Shown one piece after another: positions 9,275 through 18,289 of a stretch of DNA of 64,000 nt. The stretch comes from Epilithonimonas tenax DSM 16811 (lineage in GTDB: Bacteria > Bacteroidota > Bacteroidia > Flavobacteriales > Weeksellaceae), in contig NZ_AUAA01000001.1 of the NCBI RefSeq assembly GCF_000428485.1, positions 140,012 to 204,011 on the forward strand. Reading direction: 5' to 3'. Position 1 is the stretch's first letter, and every line of letters begins with the position of its first letter. A program made the position numbers and the translations under genes. A model generated the notes under the pieces. The model was not told the origin of the DNA and did not search any database. It saw only the letters and a program-made list of their open reading frames with translations.

Positions 9275-9347
9275 TGGTTTCTCCAGGGATCGAACCAGGG
9301 ACACATGGATTTTCAATCCATTGCTCTACCAACTGAGCTAAGAAACC
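9275..9347 (-). tRNA. tRNA-Phe (GAA), copy 2
   Basis: This is base-for-base the same 73-nt tRNA as copy 1: same arms, anticodon GAA, discriminator A. It sits 118 bases upstream of copy 1 on the same strand and has its own promoter and terminator, so the two form a tandem duplication rather than a polycistronic pair. Confidence 0.97.
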
Positions 9348-9371
9348 ATCACTCTTTTTGTTTGAGTGGTG

Positions 9372-9402
9372 CAAAAGTATAGCCTTTATCCTTACGATGC
9401 AA
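9372..9402 (-). promoter_or_regulatory. Promoter of tRNA-Phe copy 2
   Basis: The minus strand has TTG (9400-9402), 20 bases, then TACTTTTG (9372-9379). Spacing to the tRNA and much of the leader match copy 1. It lies 26 bases past the stop of the acyltransferase gene. Confidence 0.75.
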
Positions 9403-9438
9403 ATTATATTATAATTTCTTCTGCTTTTTATATAAAAA

Positions 9439-11283
9439 TCACTGATTATCAGAAGATTTTTTTTCTGTCTGGGATTTGAAAAAATCACTTAATTCTTCCA
9501 AAACCGGCTTTATTGTGTCTTCCGGAAGATCACTAATACGGATGTACATCAGGCCATCAATCGCATCATTGAAGTTTGGATCCACATTAAAGGCGATCAT
9601 CTTTGCATTCTGCTTGATATATTTTTTGATCAGAACAGGCAATCTAAGCTCGGGCTCCAGATCATCAATGATCTTATCCAGTTTATTGAGATCAGCATCG
9701 ATATCTTCAAAAAACAACGCTTTATCCCGCTCTTTCATCACCACTTTGAATTCATTCTTTGGGTGAATATATTGTGCCACTGCAGAATCATAATAATGCG
9801 ATCGCATAAACTCTATCATCAATGATTTTGAAAACTCAGAAAACTTATTGCTGATACTTACACCGCCCATCAAAAATTTATGCTCCGGATTTCTAAGACA
9901 AACATGCACAATGCCTCTCCAAAGTAAAAATAAAGGAAATGGCTTCTGCTGGTATTCAATGGAGATATAAGCGCGTCCCATTTCTATCACTTTACGGAAG
10001 AATGGCTGCAATTCCGGATCGTACTCAAAGAGGGAACTCGTGTAGAAGCCAGCGATCCCGAATTTTTTCATAACTTCAGAACCCAAAGCCATCCTGTAAG
10101 CGCCGACCAGTTTTTTATCGGCATTATCCCAAAGGAAAAGATGGTGGTAATGGTTGTCATATTCATCCAAGTCAAAAGGAAGATTGGTACCTTCTCCAAT
10201 GGCACGGAAAGTCAGCTCTCTTTGGCGTCCTATTTCCCTCATTATAAAGGGTATCTCTGCAGATGTCGTAAAAAACACATCATAGTCGCCGTGAGAAAAC
10301 AGCTTTTTGTTCTCTGTATTTTTAAGGGTATTAATTTCGTTTTCTATATCTTCTGTAGGCGTAGCATCTATGATATTCTGGACGATATTATTCTGTTTCA
10401 GCAATGGAAGTTTGAGTGCCATATTTGGCAGTTTCAGCTTCTCTGTGATACTTCTTCTTTTTTCGTAATAAGACTTCAGCATATAGACCTTATTATAAAG
10501 ATAATCCCCTAGTTCCTCAATCGTCTCCTCCTCTTCCATCTGTTTGACAGAGATGGGTTTGCCAATTCGGATCCTGATGGGTTTATCCCGCTTGCGCATC
10601 ATTTCCGTTGGCAACATCAGGGTCTGTAGATCTGGATGCAGCTTGGAGACAGTATAGAAAATCTTACTATTGTTGGCGTGGAAATACATTGGAACCACAG
10701 GAACTTTTGCTTTCTTAATGATCTTAAGCGCTGTTTTCCCCCACGGTCTGTCTAATATTTCGCCATATTTATTATTCTTATTGGATACTTCACCAGCCGG
10801 AAAGATGCCCAGACATCCACCTTCTGAGAGGTGACGAAAGGTTTCTCGCATTCCGGAAGAACTACTGTATGCGTCCTTTCTCTCTTCAAAAGGATTGACA
10901 GAGATGACGAAAGGATCCATCGGCTTAATTTTCGAAAGTAGGAAATTTCCCATCACTTTGAAATCAGGACGTACACTCAGAATGATCTTGCACATCAGTA
11001 TCCCATCCAACGCACCCAGTGGATGATTGGAGACAATAATAAATGGCCCGGTCTTAGGGATTTTCGAAAGATCTTCTGCAAAGACAATGTAACTGAGTTC
11101 CTGTGCTTTTACAAATTCATCAAAGAATTCTACGCCTTTTGTATGGATCAACTTGTTGTACAGTGCATTGACTTCATTTATTTTAGTAAGATTCATGATA
11201 GCCGATGCCACTGGTCTCTTTAGAAAACCAATTTTATCGAGTCCGGCTGCTTTTATCAAGTCTTCTTTGGAAATTAAGCTCAT
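9439..11283 (-). CDS. Bifunctional acyltransferase: PlsC-like domain plus OlsB/GNAT-like domain
   Basis: This 614-residue protein joins two acyltransferase domains. The N-terminal part is a PlsC/LPLAT domain with NHPLGALDG near residue 84 (H-x4-D catalytic motif) and FPAGEVS near residue 161. The C-terminal part, from about residue 330, is a GNAT-like 'hemolysin' or OlsB-type domain (MREIGRQRELTFRAIGEGTN, then LFLWDNADKKLVGAYRM). The combination recalls OlsF and the Bacteroides glycine-lipid enzymes, which N-acylate and O-acylate an amino acid to make aminolipids; the domain order here has PlsC first. The product (ornithine or glycine lipid) is an inference. It begins 7 bases after the stop of the aspartate kinase gene, so both are probably co-transcribed. 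Confidence 0.75.
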   Translation of the reverse strand: MSLISKEDLIKAAGLDKIGFLKRPVASAIMNLTKINEVNALYNKLIHTKGVEFFDEFVKAQELSYIVFAEDLSKIPKTGPFIIVSNHPLGALDGILMCKIILSVRPDFKVMGNFLLSKIKPMDPFVISVNPFEERKDAYSSSSGMRETFRHLSEGGCLGIFPAGEVSNKNNKYGEILDRPWGKTALKIIKKAKVPVVPMYFHANNSKIFYTVSKLHPDLQTLMLPTEMMRKRDKPIRIRIGKPISVKQMEEEETIEELGDYLYNKVYMLKSYYEKRRSITEKLKLPNMALKLPLLKQNNIVQNIIDATPTEDIENEINTLKNTENKKLFSHGDYDVFFTTSAEIPFIMREIGRQRELTFRAIGEGTNLPFDLDEYDNHYHHLFLWDNADKKLVGAYRMALGSEVMKKFGIAGFYTSSLFEYDPELQPFFRKVIEMGRAYISIEYQQKPFPLFLLWRGIVHVCLRNPEHKFLMGGVSISNKFSEFSKSLMIEFMRSHYYDSAVAQYIHPKNEFKVVMKERDKALFFEDIDADLNKLDKIIDDLEPELRLPVLIKKYIKQNAKMIAFNVDPNFNDAIDGLMYIRISDLPEDTIKPVLEELSDFFKSQTEKKSSDNQ

Positions 11284-11290
11284 AGTGTTT

Positions 11291-12529
11291 TTACATGGTT
11301 ACCATTTGAAAGGTTTTTTTGGAAATCTGTTCCAGCAGTACTTTTTTATCTTTGTAAAATTTTTCCAGCTTATCCAGTTCTGCATTTCTAACGGTGAACA
11401 AGGAAACGTTTTTCGTCATCTGCGTGATAAAGCTCTGCTGAAGCTCTTCATTAAAATCATTAGCCATTCCGAATTTATCTTCCAAACATAAAGCTAGTGA
11501 AATTGCTGAATTCTGCATCAAAGAAACTTTAATTTTATATTTGGCCAGAAGTGTAAAGATCAAACTCATGTGATCCTCTGCTATGAACGAGAAATCACGC
11601 GTTTCAACATTCAGCAGCGTTTGGTTTTCTTTCAGGATATAACTTTCTATCAATTCGTTTTCTGTGGAGTTTCCCACCTTGGTTCCCGGTTCTTGCGGTT
11701 GCAGAAATGATTTTACAAAAAAAGGAATATTTTTCTGTTTTAGGGGCTGCAATGTTTTTGGGTGAATCACCGATGCACCATAATACGCCATCTCAATCGC
11801 TTCCTCGTAAGAAATAAAGGACAGCAATTCTACATTTTCGAATTTTCTTGGATCACCCGTCATTACACCCGGAACATCTTTCCAAATGGTCATCTCGTCT
11901 GCATTCAGGCAATAAGCAAAGATCGCTGCGGTATAATCTGATCCTTCTCTTCCTAAAGTCACTGTAAAATTATTACTTTCTGATCCTATAAATCCCTGCG
12001 TGACATAACAATTGATCTTATCCAGTTTGGAAATATTTTGTTCTGTTTCCTGCCAGTTGACGATTCCTTCTCTGTAATTGCTATCGGTCTTGATATAGTC
12101 TCTCGCATCCAGCCAATGGTTAAAAAACTGAATATCATTAAGATACTCACTTAATATTTTGGACGATATCATTTCGCCACAGCTGACCACTTGGTCATAA
12201 ACGAAGTTATAATTGGGCGACTTATTTCTTCTTAAAAAAGAATCGATGTCATCAAAAAACAAAGAGATCTCTCCAAAAACCGGATGATCTTCTGAAAATA
12301 AACCCTTGGCAATATCGATGTGGTCCTTCTTTATCAGCTCTATTTCTTTCTGATAATCCTGTTTCTTGAAATAATATTCTACTACTTTTTCCAAAGCATT
12401 GGTCGTTTTCCCCATTGCGGAAACCACAAGCAGACATTTTTCAAAACCTTGAGTTTCCAGAACCAAGGCTACATTTTTCACTCCTTCTGCATCTTTCACA
12501 GATGCACCACCAAATTTGTAAACTTTCAT
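11291..12529 (-). CDS. Aspartate kinase (monofunctional)
   Basis: The enzyme phosphorylates L-aspartate at the entry to lysine, threonine, methionine and diaminopimelate synthesis. The 412-residue protein starts MKVYKFGGASV, with the KFGG-x-S substrate motif at residues 5-10, and has GREGSD at 193-198, a form of the GRGGSD motif. The last 130 residues are a shorter ACT-like regulatory part, so feedback control by an amino acid is possible but not readable. There is no homoserine dehydrogenase fusion. It lies 7 bases upstream of the acyltransferase gene on the same strand. The start ATG is the first in frame and lies at the conserved first strand. Confidence 0.92.
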   Translation of the reverse strand: MKVYKFGGASVKDAEGVKNVALVLETQGFEKCLLVVSAMGKTTNALEKVVEYYFKKQDYQKEIELIKKDHIDIAKGLFSEDHPVFGEISLFFDDIDSFLRRNKSPNYNFVYDQVVSCGEMISSKILSEYLNDIQFFNHWLDARDYIKTDSNYREGIVNWQETEQNISKLDKINCYVTQGFIGSESNNFTVTLGREGSDYTAAIFAYCLNADEMTIWKDVPGVMTGDPRKFENVELLSFISYEEAIEMAYYGASVIHPKTLQPLKQKNIPFFVKSFLQPQEPGTKVGNSTENELIESYILKENQTLLNVETRDFSFIAEDHMSLIFTLLAKYKIKVSLMQNSAISLALCLEDKFGMANDFNEELQQSFITQMTKNVSLFTVRNAELDKLEKFYKDKKVLLEQISKKTFQMVTM

Positions 12530-12715
12530 TTAGATTTTAGCTTTTTTAGAACAAGCTTTTTTTATATTAATATTAAGAAGGATTTTTTTCAAGCCTCAAA
12601 AATATTAATAATGAACGAAATATGAAAATTGAAGCGGCTTTTTTTAATGACTCAAAATGAGATACAAAACCATATTAATCAGATTAAAATGATTATTATC
12701 AATTAGTGATAAATT

Positions 12716-12749
12716 TTGTTCCATGTAAATAAAAAAAAATATAGTTTTG
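12716..12749 (+). promoter_or_regulatory. Promoter of the fructose-1,6-bisphosphatase gene
   Basis: TTG (12716-12718), 23 bases, then TAGTTTTG (12742-12749) fits TTG-N17-23-TAnnTTTG. The real ATG is 20 bases downstream. This placement rules out a TTG start at 12716, which would lie inside the promoter. Confidence 0.65.
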
Positions 12750-12769
12750 TAAAACTCAAAACTACAATA

Positions 12770-13789
12770 ATGTCAAAACAAGCGCTACAGACTTTAGGAG
12801 AATTCATCATAGAAAAACAGGACGACTTCAAATACTCTACAGGAGAGCTTTCCCGTCTTATCAGCTCGATAAGAATTGCCACAAAAATTGTCAACCGGGA
12901 AGTGAACAAAGCGGGCATTGCAGACATTATTGGAAACGTCGGCAATATGAATGTCCAAGGCGAAGATCAGCAGAAGCTGGATGTTTTGGCCAATGACATC
13001 TTCATCGCTGCACTTTCTCAGAGAGAAGTGGTTTGCGGCATTGCATCTGAAGAAAGTGATGATTTCATCGAAGTGAAATGTACAGAAAATGCCCACCTCA
13101 GTAAGTATGTTGTTCTGATCGATCCTTTGGATGGTTCTTCCAACATTGATGTGAATGTTTCCGTAGGAACTATTTTTTCGATCTACAGAAGAGTTTCTGA
13201 TCCGGGAAGCCCTGTGGAGTTGAGAGATTTTCTGCAAAAAGGGGTGAATCAGGTTGCTGCAGGATATGTTGTTTACGGCTCGTCTACAATGATCGTGTAC
13301 ACCACCGGCAACGGCGTCAACGGTTTTACTTTGGACCCATCCATCGGCACTTATTATCTGTCTCACGAAAACATCAAATTCCCTACGATGGGGAAAATAT
13401 ATTCTATTAATGAAGGCAATTACATCAAATTTCCCCAGGGTGTGAAAGATTATATCAAATATTGCCAGGAAGAAGAAGGCGACAGACCTTACACCTCCAG
13501 ATACATCGGATCTTTGGTATCCGATTTCCACAGAAATATGCTAAAAGGCGGCATCTACATCTATCCACAGACTTCCCACTCACCTAACGGAAAATTAAGA
13601 TTGCTTTACGAAGCCAATCCGATGGCATTCTTGGCAGAGCAGGCTGGCGGAAAATGCACCGACGGTTTCAAAAGAATTATGGAGATAGAGCCAACAGAAC
13701 TGCATCAGCGTGTGCCTTTTTTCTGCGGAAGTGCAGCAATGGTCACCAAGGCAGAAGAGTTTATGGCAAAAGCAGTGAATAAAAATTAA
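12770..13789 (+). CDS. fbp: Fructose-1,6-bisphosphatase class 1
   Basis: The enzyme removes the 1-phosphate of fructose 1,6-bisphosphate, the gluconeogenic step. The 339-residue protein has [10 protein letters not shown] at 118-127, the metal-binding signature of the class 1 family, and [12 protein letters not shown] near the C-terminus, the sugar-phosphate binding part. The start [12 protein letters not shown] fits the family N-terminus; a frame that extends 18 codons upstream has no ATG and overlaps the promoter. A terminator follows at 13814. Confidence 0.97.
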   Translation: MSKQALQTLGEFIIEKQDDFKYSTGELSRLISSIRIATKIVNREVNKAGIADIIGNVGNMNVQGEDQQKLDVLANDIFIAALSQREVVCGIASEESDDFIEVKCTENAHLSKYVVLIDPLDGSSNIDVNVSVGTIFSIYRRVSDPGSPVELRDFLQKGVNQVAAGYVVYGSSTMIVYTTGNGVNGFTLDPSIGTYYLSHENIKFPTMGKIYSINEGNYIKFPQGVKDYIKYCQEEEGDRPYTSRYIGSLVSDFHRNMLKGGIYIYPQTSHSPNGKLRLLYEANPMAFLAEQAGGKCTDGFKRIMEIEPTELHQRVPFFCGSAAMVTKAEEFMAKAVNKN

Positions 13790-13813
13790 AATCAACAATT
13801 ATTAAATGATACT

Positions 13814-13840
13814 AAAGGCCGATTTCTTCGGTCTTTTATT
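13814..13840 (+). terminator. Terminator after fbp
   Basis: AAAGGCCGA (13814-13822) pairs with TCGGTCTTT (13828-13836) with one G-U pair and a TTTCT loop, and a T-rich tail follows. Confidence 0.75.
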
Positions 13841-13851
13841 ATTTTTGCAAT

Positions 13852-14868
13852 ATGATGGACGCCAAATTTCAAAAGTACATTCTGAATTTCAAACAGCCAA
13901 GCGGAACTTCCCGAGGTATTTTGAACACAAAAGAAACTTATTTCCTGGAAATTTCTGACAAAGGAAAAACCGGAATTGGAGAGTGCTCTCTTTTCCGAGG
14001 GTTAAGCTACGATGATGTCCCAGATTATGAAGAGAAATTACTTTGGCTTTGCAATAATATCAATGAAGATGTGGACATATTAAAAGAAAACCTAAGTCAG
14101 TTCCCATCAATCATTTTTGGATTGGAGCAAGCTTTGGCAAACATTACCCGCGATACAAACATCTACTTTCCTAGTGATTTTACAGAAGGCAAAGATTCTA
14201 TCAAAATCAATGGATTGATATGGATGGGAAATGAAGATTTTATGCAATCCCAAATCGAGGACAAACTGAAAAACAACTTTACCTGCATCAAACTCAAAAT
14301 TGGGATAAACTGGCATTCTGAGAAGGACGTTATCAGATCCATCCGAAAAAAATTCCCGAAAGAGCAGATTGAACTGCGTGTGGATGCCAATGGTGCTTTT
14401 TCCCCAGAACAGGCAAAAAATATTTTGGAAGAATTGGCAGAACTAGACATTCACTCTATAGAGCAACCCATAAAAGCAGGAAGCTGGAAAGCGATGGCAG
14501 AACTTTGCAAAAACACACCCACACCCATTGCTCTGGACGAAGAGCTCATCGGCATTGTACATACTCAGGCAAAAAAAGAACTCCTGGCAGAAATCAAACC
14601 TCAATATATCATCTTGAAACCAAGCTTAGTAGGTGGATTTTCCGGTTCTGACCAATGGATCGATCTTGCAGAAAAAAACAACATCAACTGGTGGGTGACC
14701 TCGGCTCTTGAAAGCAACATCGGACTGAATGCGATTGCCCAATACACCTACAACAAAAAAAATCCAATGCCGCAAGGCTTAGGCACCGGCGGCTTATTCA
14801 CCAATAATTTCCCAAATCCTCTGGCTTTAGAAGGAGAAAACCTGTGGTTTCGACAATCATATTTATAG
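13852..14868 (+). CDS. menC: Enolase-superfamily enzyme, probable o-succinylbenzoate synthase
   Basis: The 338-residue protein has the muconate-lactonizing/OSBS layout. It shows an N-terminal capping domain with GIGECSLFRGLS, then a barrel with CIKLKIG (catalytic lysine), ELRVDANGAF (first metal ligand Asp), HSIEQPI (second, Glu), IALDEELIG (third) and IILKPSLVGGF (second lysine). This set fits o-succinylbenzoate synthase of menaquinone synthesis, the quinone of this group, better than a dipeptide epimerase, but the two are hard to separate by eye and no other men gene is next to it. ATG at 13852 or 13855 are both possible. A TATTTTTG at 13840-13847 is almost on top of the start, which would give a very short leader. 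Confidence 0.75.
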   Translation: MMDAKFQKYILNFKQPSGTSRGILNTKETYFLEISDKGKTGIGECSLFRGLSYDDVPDYEEKLLWLCNNINEDVDILKENLSQFPSIIFGLEQALANITRDTNIYFPSDFTEGKDSIKINGLIWMGNEDFMQSQIEDKLKNNFTCIKLKIGINWHSEKDVIRSIRKKFPKEQIELRVDANGAFSPEQAKNILEELAELDIHSIEQPIKAGSWKAMAELCKNTPTPIALDEELIGIVHTQAKKELLAEIKPQYIILKPSLVGGFSGSDQWIDLAEKNNINWWVTSALESNIGLNAIAQYTYNKKNPMPQGLGTGGLFTNNFPNPLALEGENLWFRQSYL

Positions 14869-14919
14869 AAAAAACACCAATAACCCATTTCTATTTCAAA
14901 TTTATTAGTAACTATTTCC

Positions 14920-14927
14920 TAAATTTG
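14920..14927 (+). promoter_or_regulatory. -7 promoter element of the M1 peptidase gene
   Basis: TAAATTTG matches TAnnTTTG and lies 37 bases before the ATG at 14965. No TTG is seen at the -33 position. Confidence 0.45.
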
Positions 14928-14964
14928 ATGACATATAATTTTATAAGTCATTAATTTTTCGAAA

Positions 14965-17343
14965 ATGAAATTAAAAGTTCTAAGTCTTCTCGTCATCAGT
15001 GTTTTTTTCAGCGCTCAAAATATTCAAAATAATCCTGGGAGCAACCACGGAAACAAATTTGAACAACTCGGCACCATTCTCCCCACGCCAAATACTTATA
15101 GAACAGCTTCTGGAGCGCCGGGACAAGCTTATTGGCAACAGCGTGCAGACTATGATATCTCTGCCTATCTGGACGAAGACAAAAGAAATTTAAAAGGTTC
15201 TGAAACCATTACCTACTATAACAATTCTCCCGATAACTTAGAATATCTATGGCTTCAATTAGATGAAAATCAGCAGTCTTCTGTGAAAAACGCAGATTAC
15301 CCAACTTCTTCTACCCTGCCAAAAGGATCAAATATAGATAGGCTAAAAACATCCGAACTTCCTGCAAAAGATGATGGCTATGGTGTGAATCTGGAAAAAG
15401 TAACAGACGCCAACGGCTCACCTATCAAATATGTCGTGAACAAAACGATGATGAGAATAGACCTTGCCAAACCTTTGAGAGCTGGAGACCAATTTACTTT
15501 CAAAATAGATTGGAATTACAACATCCCAAACCGTACGGAAAAAGGCGGTCGTGGTGGTTACGAAAACTTCCCTGAAGATGGCAACGATCTTTATACAATG
15601 ACGCAATGGTACCCAAGAATGTGTGTTTACAGTGATTTCCACGGCTGGCAGAACCACCAGTTTACCGGGCGTGGAGAATTTGCTTTGGTTTTTGGAAACT
15701 TCAAAGTGTCCATGAATGTTCCGGCAGATCACATCATTGGCGGAACCGGCGAATGTAAAAATTATAATGAGGTTTTGACTTCGGCTCAATTAGCAAGATA
15801 TAAACAGGCAGAAAATGCCAACGAACCGATTGAAATTGTGACGCTGGACGAAGCTAAAAAAGCAGAGAAAAACAAATCCAAAGAGAGAAAAACCTGGAAA
15901 TTCGAAGCAGAAAACGTACGTGATTTTGCTTGGGGTTCTTCCAGAAAATTTGTTTGGGACGGCATGCGTGTCACGATTCCCGAAAACAACAACAAAGTGA
16001 TGGCAATGAGTTTTTACGGAAAAGAAGCGTACGGACTTTACAGAAAATTCTCTACAAAAGCGGTTGCGCACACGATCAAAACTTATTCTGAATTCACAAT
16101 TCCTTATCCGTATCCAGTGGCACAATCTGTTGAAGCTTCCAACGGAATGGAATATCCAATGATCTGTTTCAATTATGGAAGAACCGAGAAAGACGGAACT
16201 TATTCTGAAGCAATCAAAAACGGAATGTTGGGCGTAATTATCCACGAAGTTGGACACAATTTTTTCCCGATGATCATCAACTCGGACGAGAGACAATGGT
16301 CTTGGATGGATGAAGGTCTTAATACATTTGTTGAATATCTTACTGAAGAAAAATGGGATCATAAATTTCCTTCCAAACGTGGACCGGCGTGGACAATCGT
16401 AGATTATATGAAACTTCCGAAAGACGAATTGGAGCCAATTATGACCAATTCAGAAAACATTGCGAGATTTGGACCGAATGCTTACTCCAAACCGGCAACC
16501 GGACTTAATATCCTTCGTGAAACCATTATGGGAAGAGAACTTTTTGACAAAGCATTCAAAACCTATGCAAAAAGATGGGCCTTCCGTCATCCGGAACCTG
16601 CGGATCTTTTCAGAACGATGGAAGATGCAAGTGGCGAAGATCTTGATTGGTTTTGGAGAGGCTGGTTCTATAGCACAGATCCTGTAGATATCGCGATCAC
16701 CAAAGTGACAGCAGCTACGCCGGATTTCGATGCACTTCCTAGAGAGGCAAAAGAAACCAAGTATAAAACTGATTCGCCAGCTGTAAACGAATTCCAAGAT
16801 ATCTCGAAAATCAGAAACAGAAATGAGAAAATCAAATTCTATGTGGATGGCGACAAAGGGGTTCAGGACTTCTACTACCGCTATGACAGAGGCGAAGAAA
16901 AAGTGGACACTTCTAAAGAATATACTTTAAAATCGCCAGCTTCCGAAAAACTGTCAGCACAAGATAAAACGCAAGGTGCTAACAAAAACATCACCGCCTA
17001 CCAGATTGATTTTACAAACAAAGGTGGACTGGTAATGCCCATTATTCTGGAATTCACTTTTGAAGACGGATCCAAACTGAATGATAAGATCAATGTTCAG
17101 ATTTGGAGATCAAATGAGCAGAAGGTTTCCAAAACTTATTACTTCGGTAAGAAAATAAAATCCATCCAATTGGACCCAATGAAAGAAACGGCGGACATTG
17201 ACACCTCCAACAACTATTGGGCGGCGAGTACTTCCACAGAAGCACCTACAAAATTCCAGGTTTTCAAACAGGCACAAAAAGAAACGGCAAGAGGCGGCGC
17301 AAGTGGAAAAGTAAATCCAATGCAGGCTGCAGGAAAAAAGTAA
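14965..17343 (+). CDS. Secreted M1 family metallopeptidase
   Basis: The 792-residue protein starts with a signal peptide (MKLKVLSLLVISVFFSAQ) and has the M1 aminopeptidase features. ASNGMEYPMI replaces the GAMEN exopeptidase motif, HEVGH at about residue 427 binds zinc, and the third ligand Glu follows in WMDEGLNTFVEYL. The N-terminal half is the beta-sandwich domain and the last 200 residues are a C-terminal beta-rich extension. It probably trims peptides in the periplasm or outside the cell. No T9SS sorting domain is present at its C-terminus (it ends GKVNPMQAAGKK), so a Sec-only route is likely. The small secreted gene 52 bases downstream may share its transcript. Confidence 0.9.
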   Translation: MKLKVLSLLVISVFFSAQNIQNNPGSNHGNKFEQLGTILPTPNTYRTASGAPGQAYWQQRADYDISAYLDEDKRNLKGSETITYYNNSPDNLEYLWLQLDENQQSSVKNADYPTSSTLPKGSNIDRLKTSELPAKDDGYGVNLEKVTDANGSPIKYVVNKTMMRIDLAKPLRAGDQFTFKIDWNYNIPNRTEKGGRGGYENFPEDGNDLYTMTQWYPRMCVYSDFHGWQNHQFTGRGEFALVFGNFKVSMNVPADHIIGGTGECKNYNEVLTSAQLARYKQAENANEPIEIVTLDEAKKAEKNKSKERKTWKFEAENVRDFAWGSSRKFVWDGMRVTIPENNNKVMAMSFYGKEAYGLYRKFSTKAVAHTIKTYSEFTIPYPYPVAQSVEASNGMEYPMICFNYGRTEKDGTYSEAIKNGMLGVIIHEVGHNFFPMIINSDERQWSWMDEGLNTFVEYLTEEKWDHKFPSKRGPAWTIVDYMKLPKDELEPIMTNSENIARFGPNAYSKPATGLNILRETIMGRELFDKAFKTYAKRWAFRHPEPADLFRTMEDASGEDLDWFWRGWFYSTDPVDIAITKVTAATPDFDALPREAKETKYKTDSPAVNEFQDISKIRNRNEKIKFYVDGDKGVQDFYYRYDRGEEKVDTSKEYTLKSPASEKLSAQDKTQGANKNITAYQIDFTNKGGLVMPIILEFTFEDGSKLNDKINVQIWRSNEQKVSKTYYFGKKIKSIQLDPMKETADIDTSNNYWAASTSTEAPTKFQVFKQAQKETARGGASGKVNPMQAAGKK

Positions 17344-17369
17344 GTACCGATTGCTGTAACTTTATCACC

Positions 17370-17437
17370 ATTGGCACTACTTATAATTAAAAAATATGAG
17401 AACATTTCTTATTCTTTTAATTATAAGTAGTGCTAAT
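17370..17437 (+). promoter_or_regulatory. Long hairpin that loops out the next start codon
   Basis: Bases 17370-17392 pair with 17415-17437 (23 pairs, of which 19 inner pairs are perfect and one of the outer pairs is G-U). The 22-nt loop holds the ATG at 17396 of the following gene. No T-run follows, so it is not a simple terminator. It could control translation of the small secreted protein or limit transcript decay. Confidence 0.7.
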
Positions 17438-18121
17438 TTTTTTTCTGCACAAAGCATACTTACACCTTCCAATGTCAAACTTAACCCAAAGTATATTCAG
17501 AATGAAATATCAGAAGCTGTCTGGTCTGCAGAACGAGCTGGCTCCAAAATAGAAATCGGTAGGGTAACAACGGAACTGACGAAATTAAACAAGAAAGAAC
17601 TCCTCATAAAAACAACCGTCAAAATGAATCAGAATCCTGATGCGGCATGGGTAGATTCGACTATTATTAAAATTCTGGATTTTCAGCCAGTTTACCATTC
17701 GTCTTCCAATTCTATGAGAAATATGGCGCTCAAATTGGGTAAAAACAGAGTGACTGGATATTATCTTGATAAGAAAACGCAAAAAAAGGATCTGATTGAT
17801 GAAGCGACAACATCAGCTTATTTTGACAGCAACAGTTATCCTGCTTTAATTCGATTTTTGCCATTAAATGAAAATAACACAGCTGAAATCTCCATTTTCG
17901 ATTACAATCCGACAGCCAAAAAAGGCATCATCAAAGCTTATATCGAAAAGGTGGAAAAAGGAGAATACAATGGCCAGAAAGTCTGGATCGTGAAAACGAC
18001 CGATGATATCCAGGACAGGAAAACGGAGAGCACTTATTATATAGATTGGAACACAAGAAAGGTATTAAAACAAGACATTAATGCAGCTGGAAGAAAAATG
18101 ACAATAGAGACCACAGAATAA
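17396..18121 (+). CDS. Secreted protein of unknown function, DUF3108-like
   Basis: The 241-residue protein has a signal peptide (MRTFLILLIISSANFFSAQ). The mature part is rich in beta-strand: repeated IxIxxxTT / VKMNQNPDAAWVDSTI, then YNGQKVWIVKTTDD and STYYIDWNTRKVLKQD near the end. The last pattern, a strand pair that reads a product back and converts it, recalls DUF3108 and LolA-like periplasmic folds, but that is only a resemblance. It follows the M1 peptidase at 52 bases on the same strand. The ATG sits in the loop of a 23-bp hairpin and the first codons form its 3' arm. The function is unknown. Confidence 0.7.
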   Translation: MRTFLILLIISSANFFSAQSILTPSNVKLNPKYIQNEISEAVWSAERAGSKIEIGRVTTELTKLNKKELLIKTTVKMNQNPDAAWVDSTIIKILDFQPVYHSSSNSMRNMALKLGKNRVTGYYLDKKTQKKDLIDEATTSAYFDSNSYPALIRFLPLNENNTAEISIFDYNPTAKKGIIKAYIEKVEKGEYNGQKVWIVKTTDDIQDRKTESTYYIDWNTRKVLKQDINAAGRKMTIETTE

Positions 18122-18128
18122 CCCATGA

Positions 18129-18156
18129 AAGTTTACCAAACCGGTAAACTTTTTTT
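18129..18156 (+). terminator. Terminator before groES
   Basis: AAGTTTACC (18129-18137) pairs with GGTAAACTT (18143-18151), followed by T residues. It lies 8 bases after the upstream stop codon. Confidence 0.8.
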
Positions 18157-18289
18157 CTGCCAAAATTTCAGTTTTGAAATAAATATCTGCCAAATCGAAC
18201 AATCATCGATCAAGTCATCAGCATCAACGACGTTGGCACATTGTTGGAGATGTAGGAAATAGAATAAATATTAAAAATCAAATATAATT

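Noticed and set aside
9231..9488. Open reading frame on the minus strand through tRNA-Phe copy 2
   Set aside because: It is only the tRNA gene, its terminator and its promoter read as codons.
12716..12769. Eighteen extra codons upstream of the fbp start
   Set aside because: They begin at a TTG that belongs to the promoter and would be untranscribed. The ATG at 12770 gives the family N-terminus.
12794..13531. Long antisense frame (245 codons) opposite fbp
   Set aside because: It lies opposite a gene with full family motifs and has no promoter or recognisable domain. It is a shadow of codon usage.
15790..16362. Long antisense frame opposite the M1 peptidase
   Set aside because: It is rich in Phe, His and Arg as expected for the complement of a coding strand and has no motif.
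18160..18289. CIRCE operator upstream of groES
   Set aside because: No TTAGCACTC / GAGTGCTAA inverted repeat was found.
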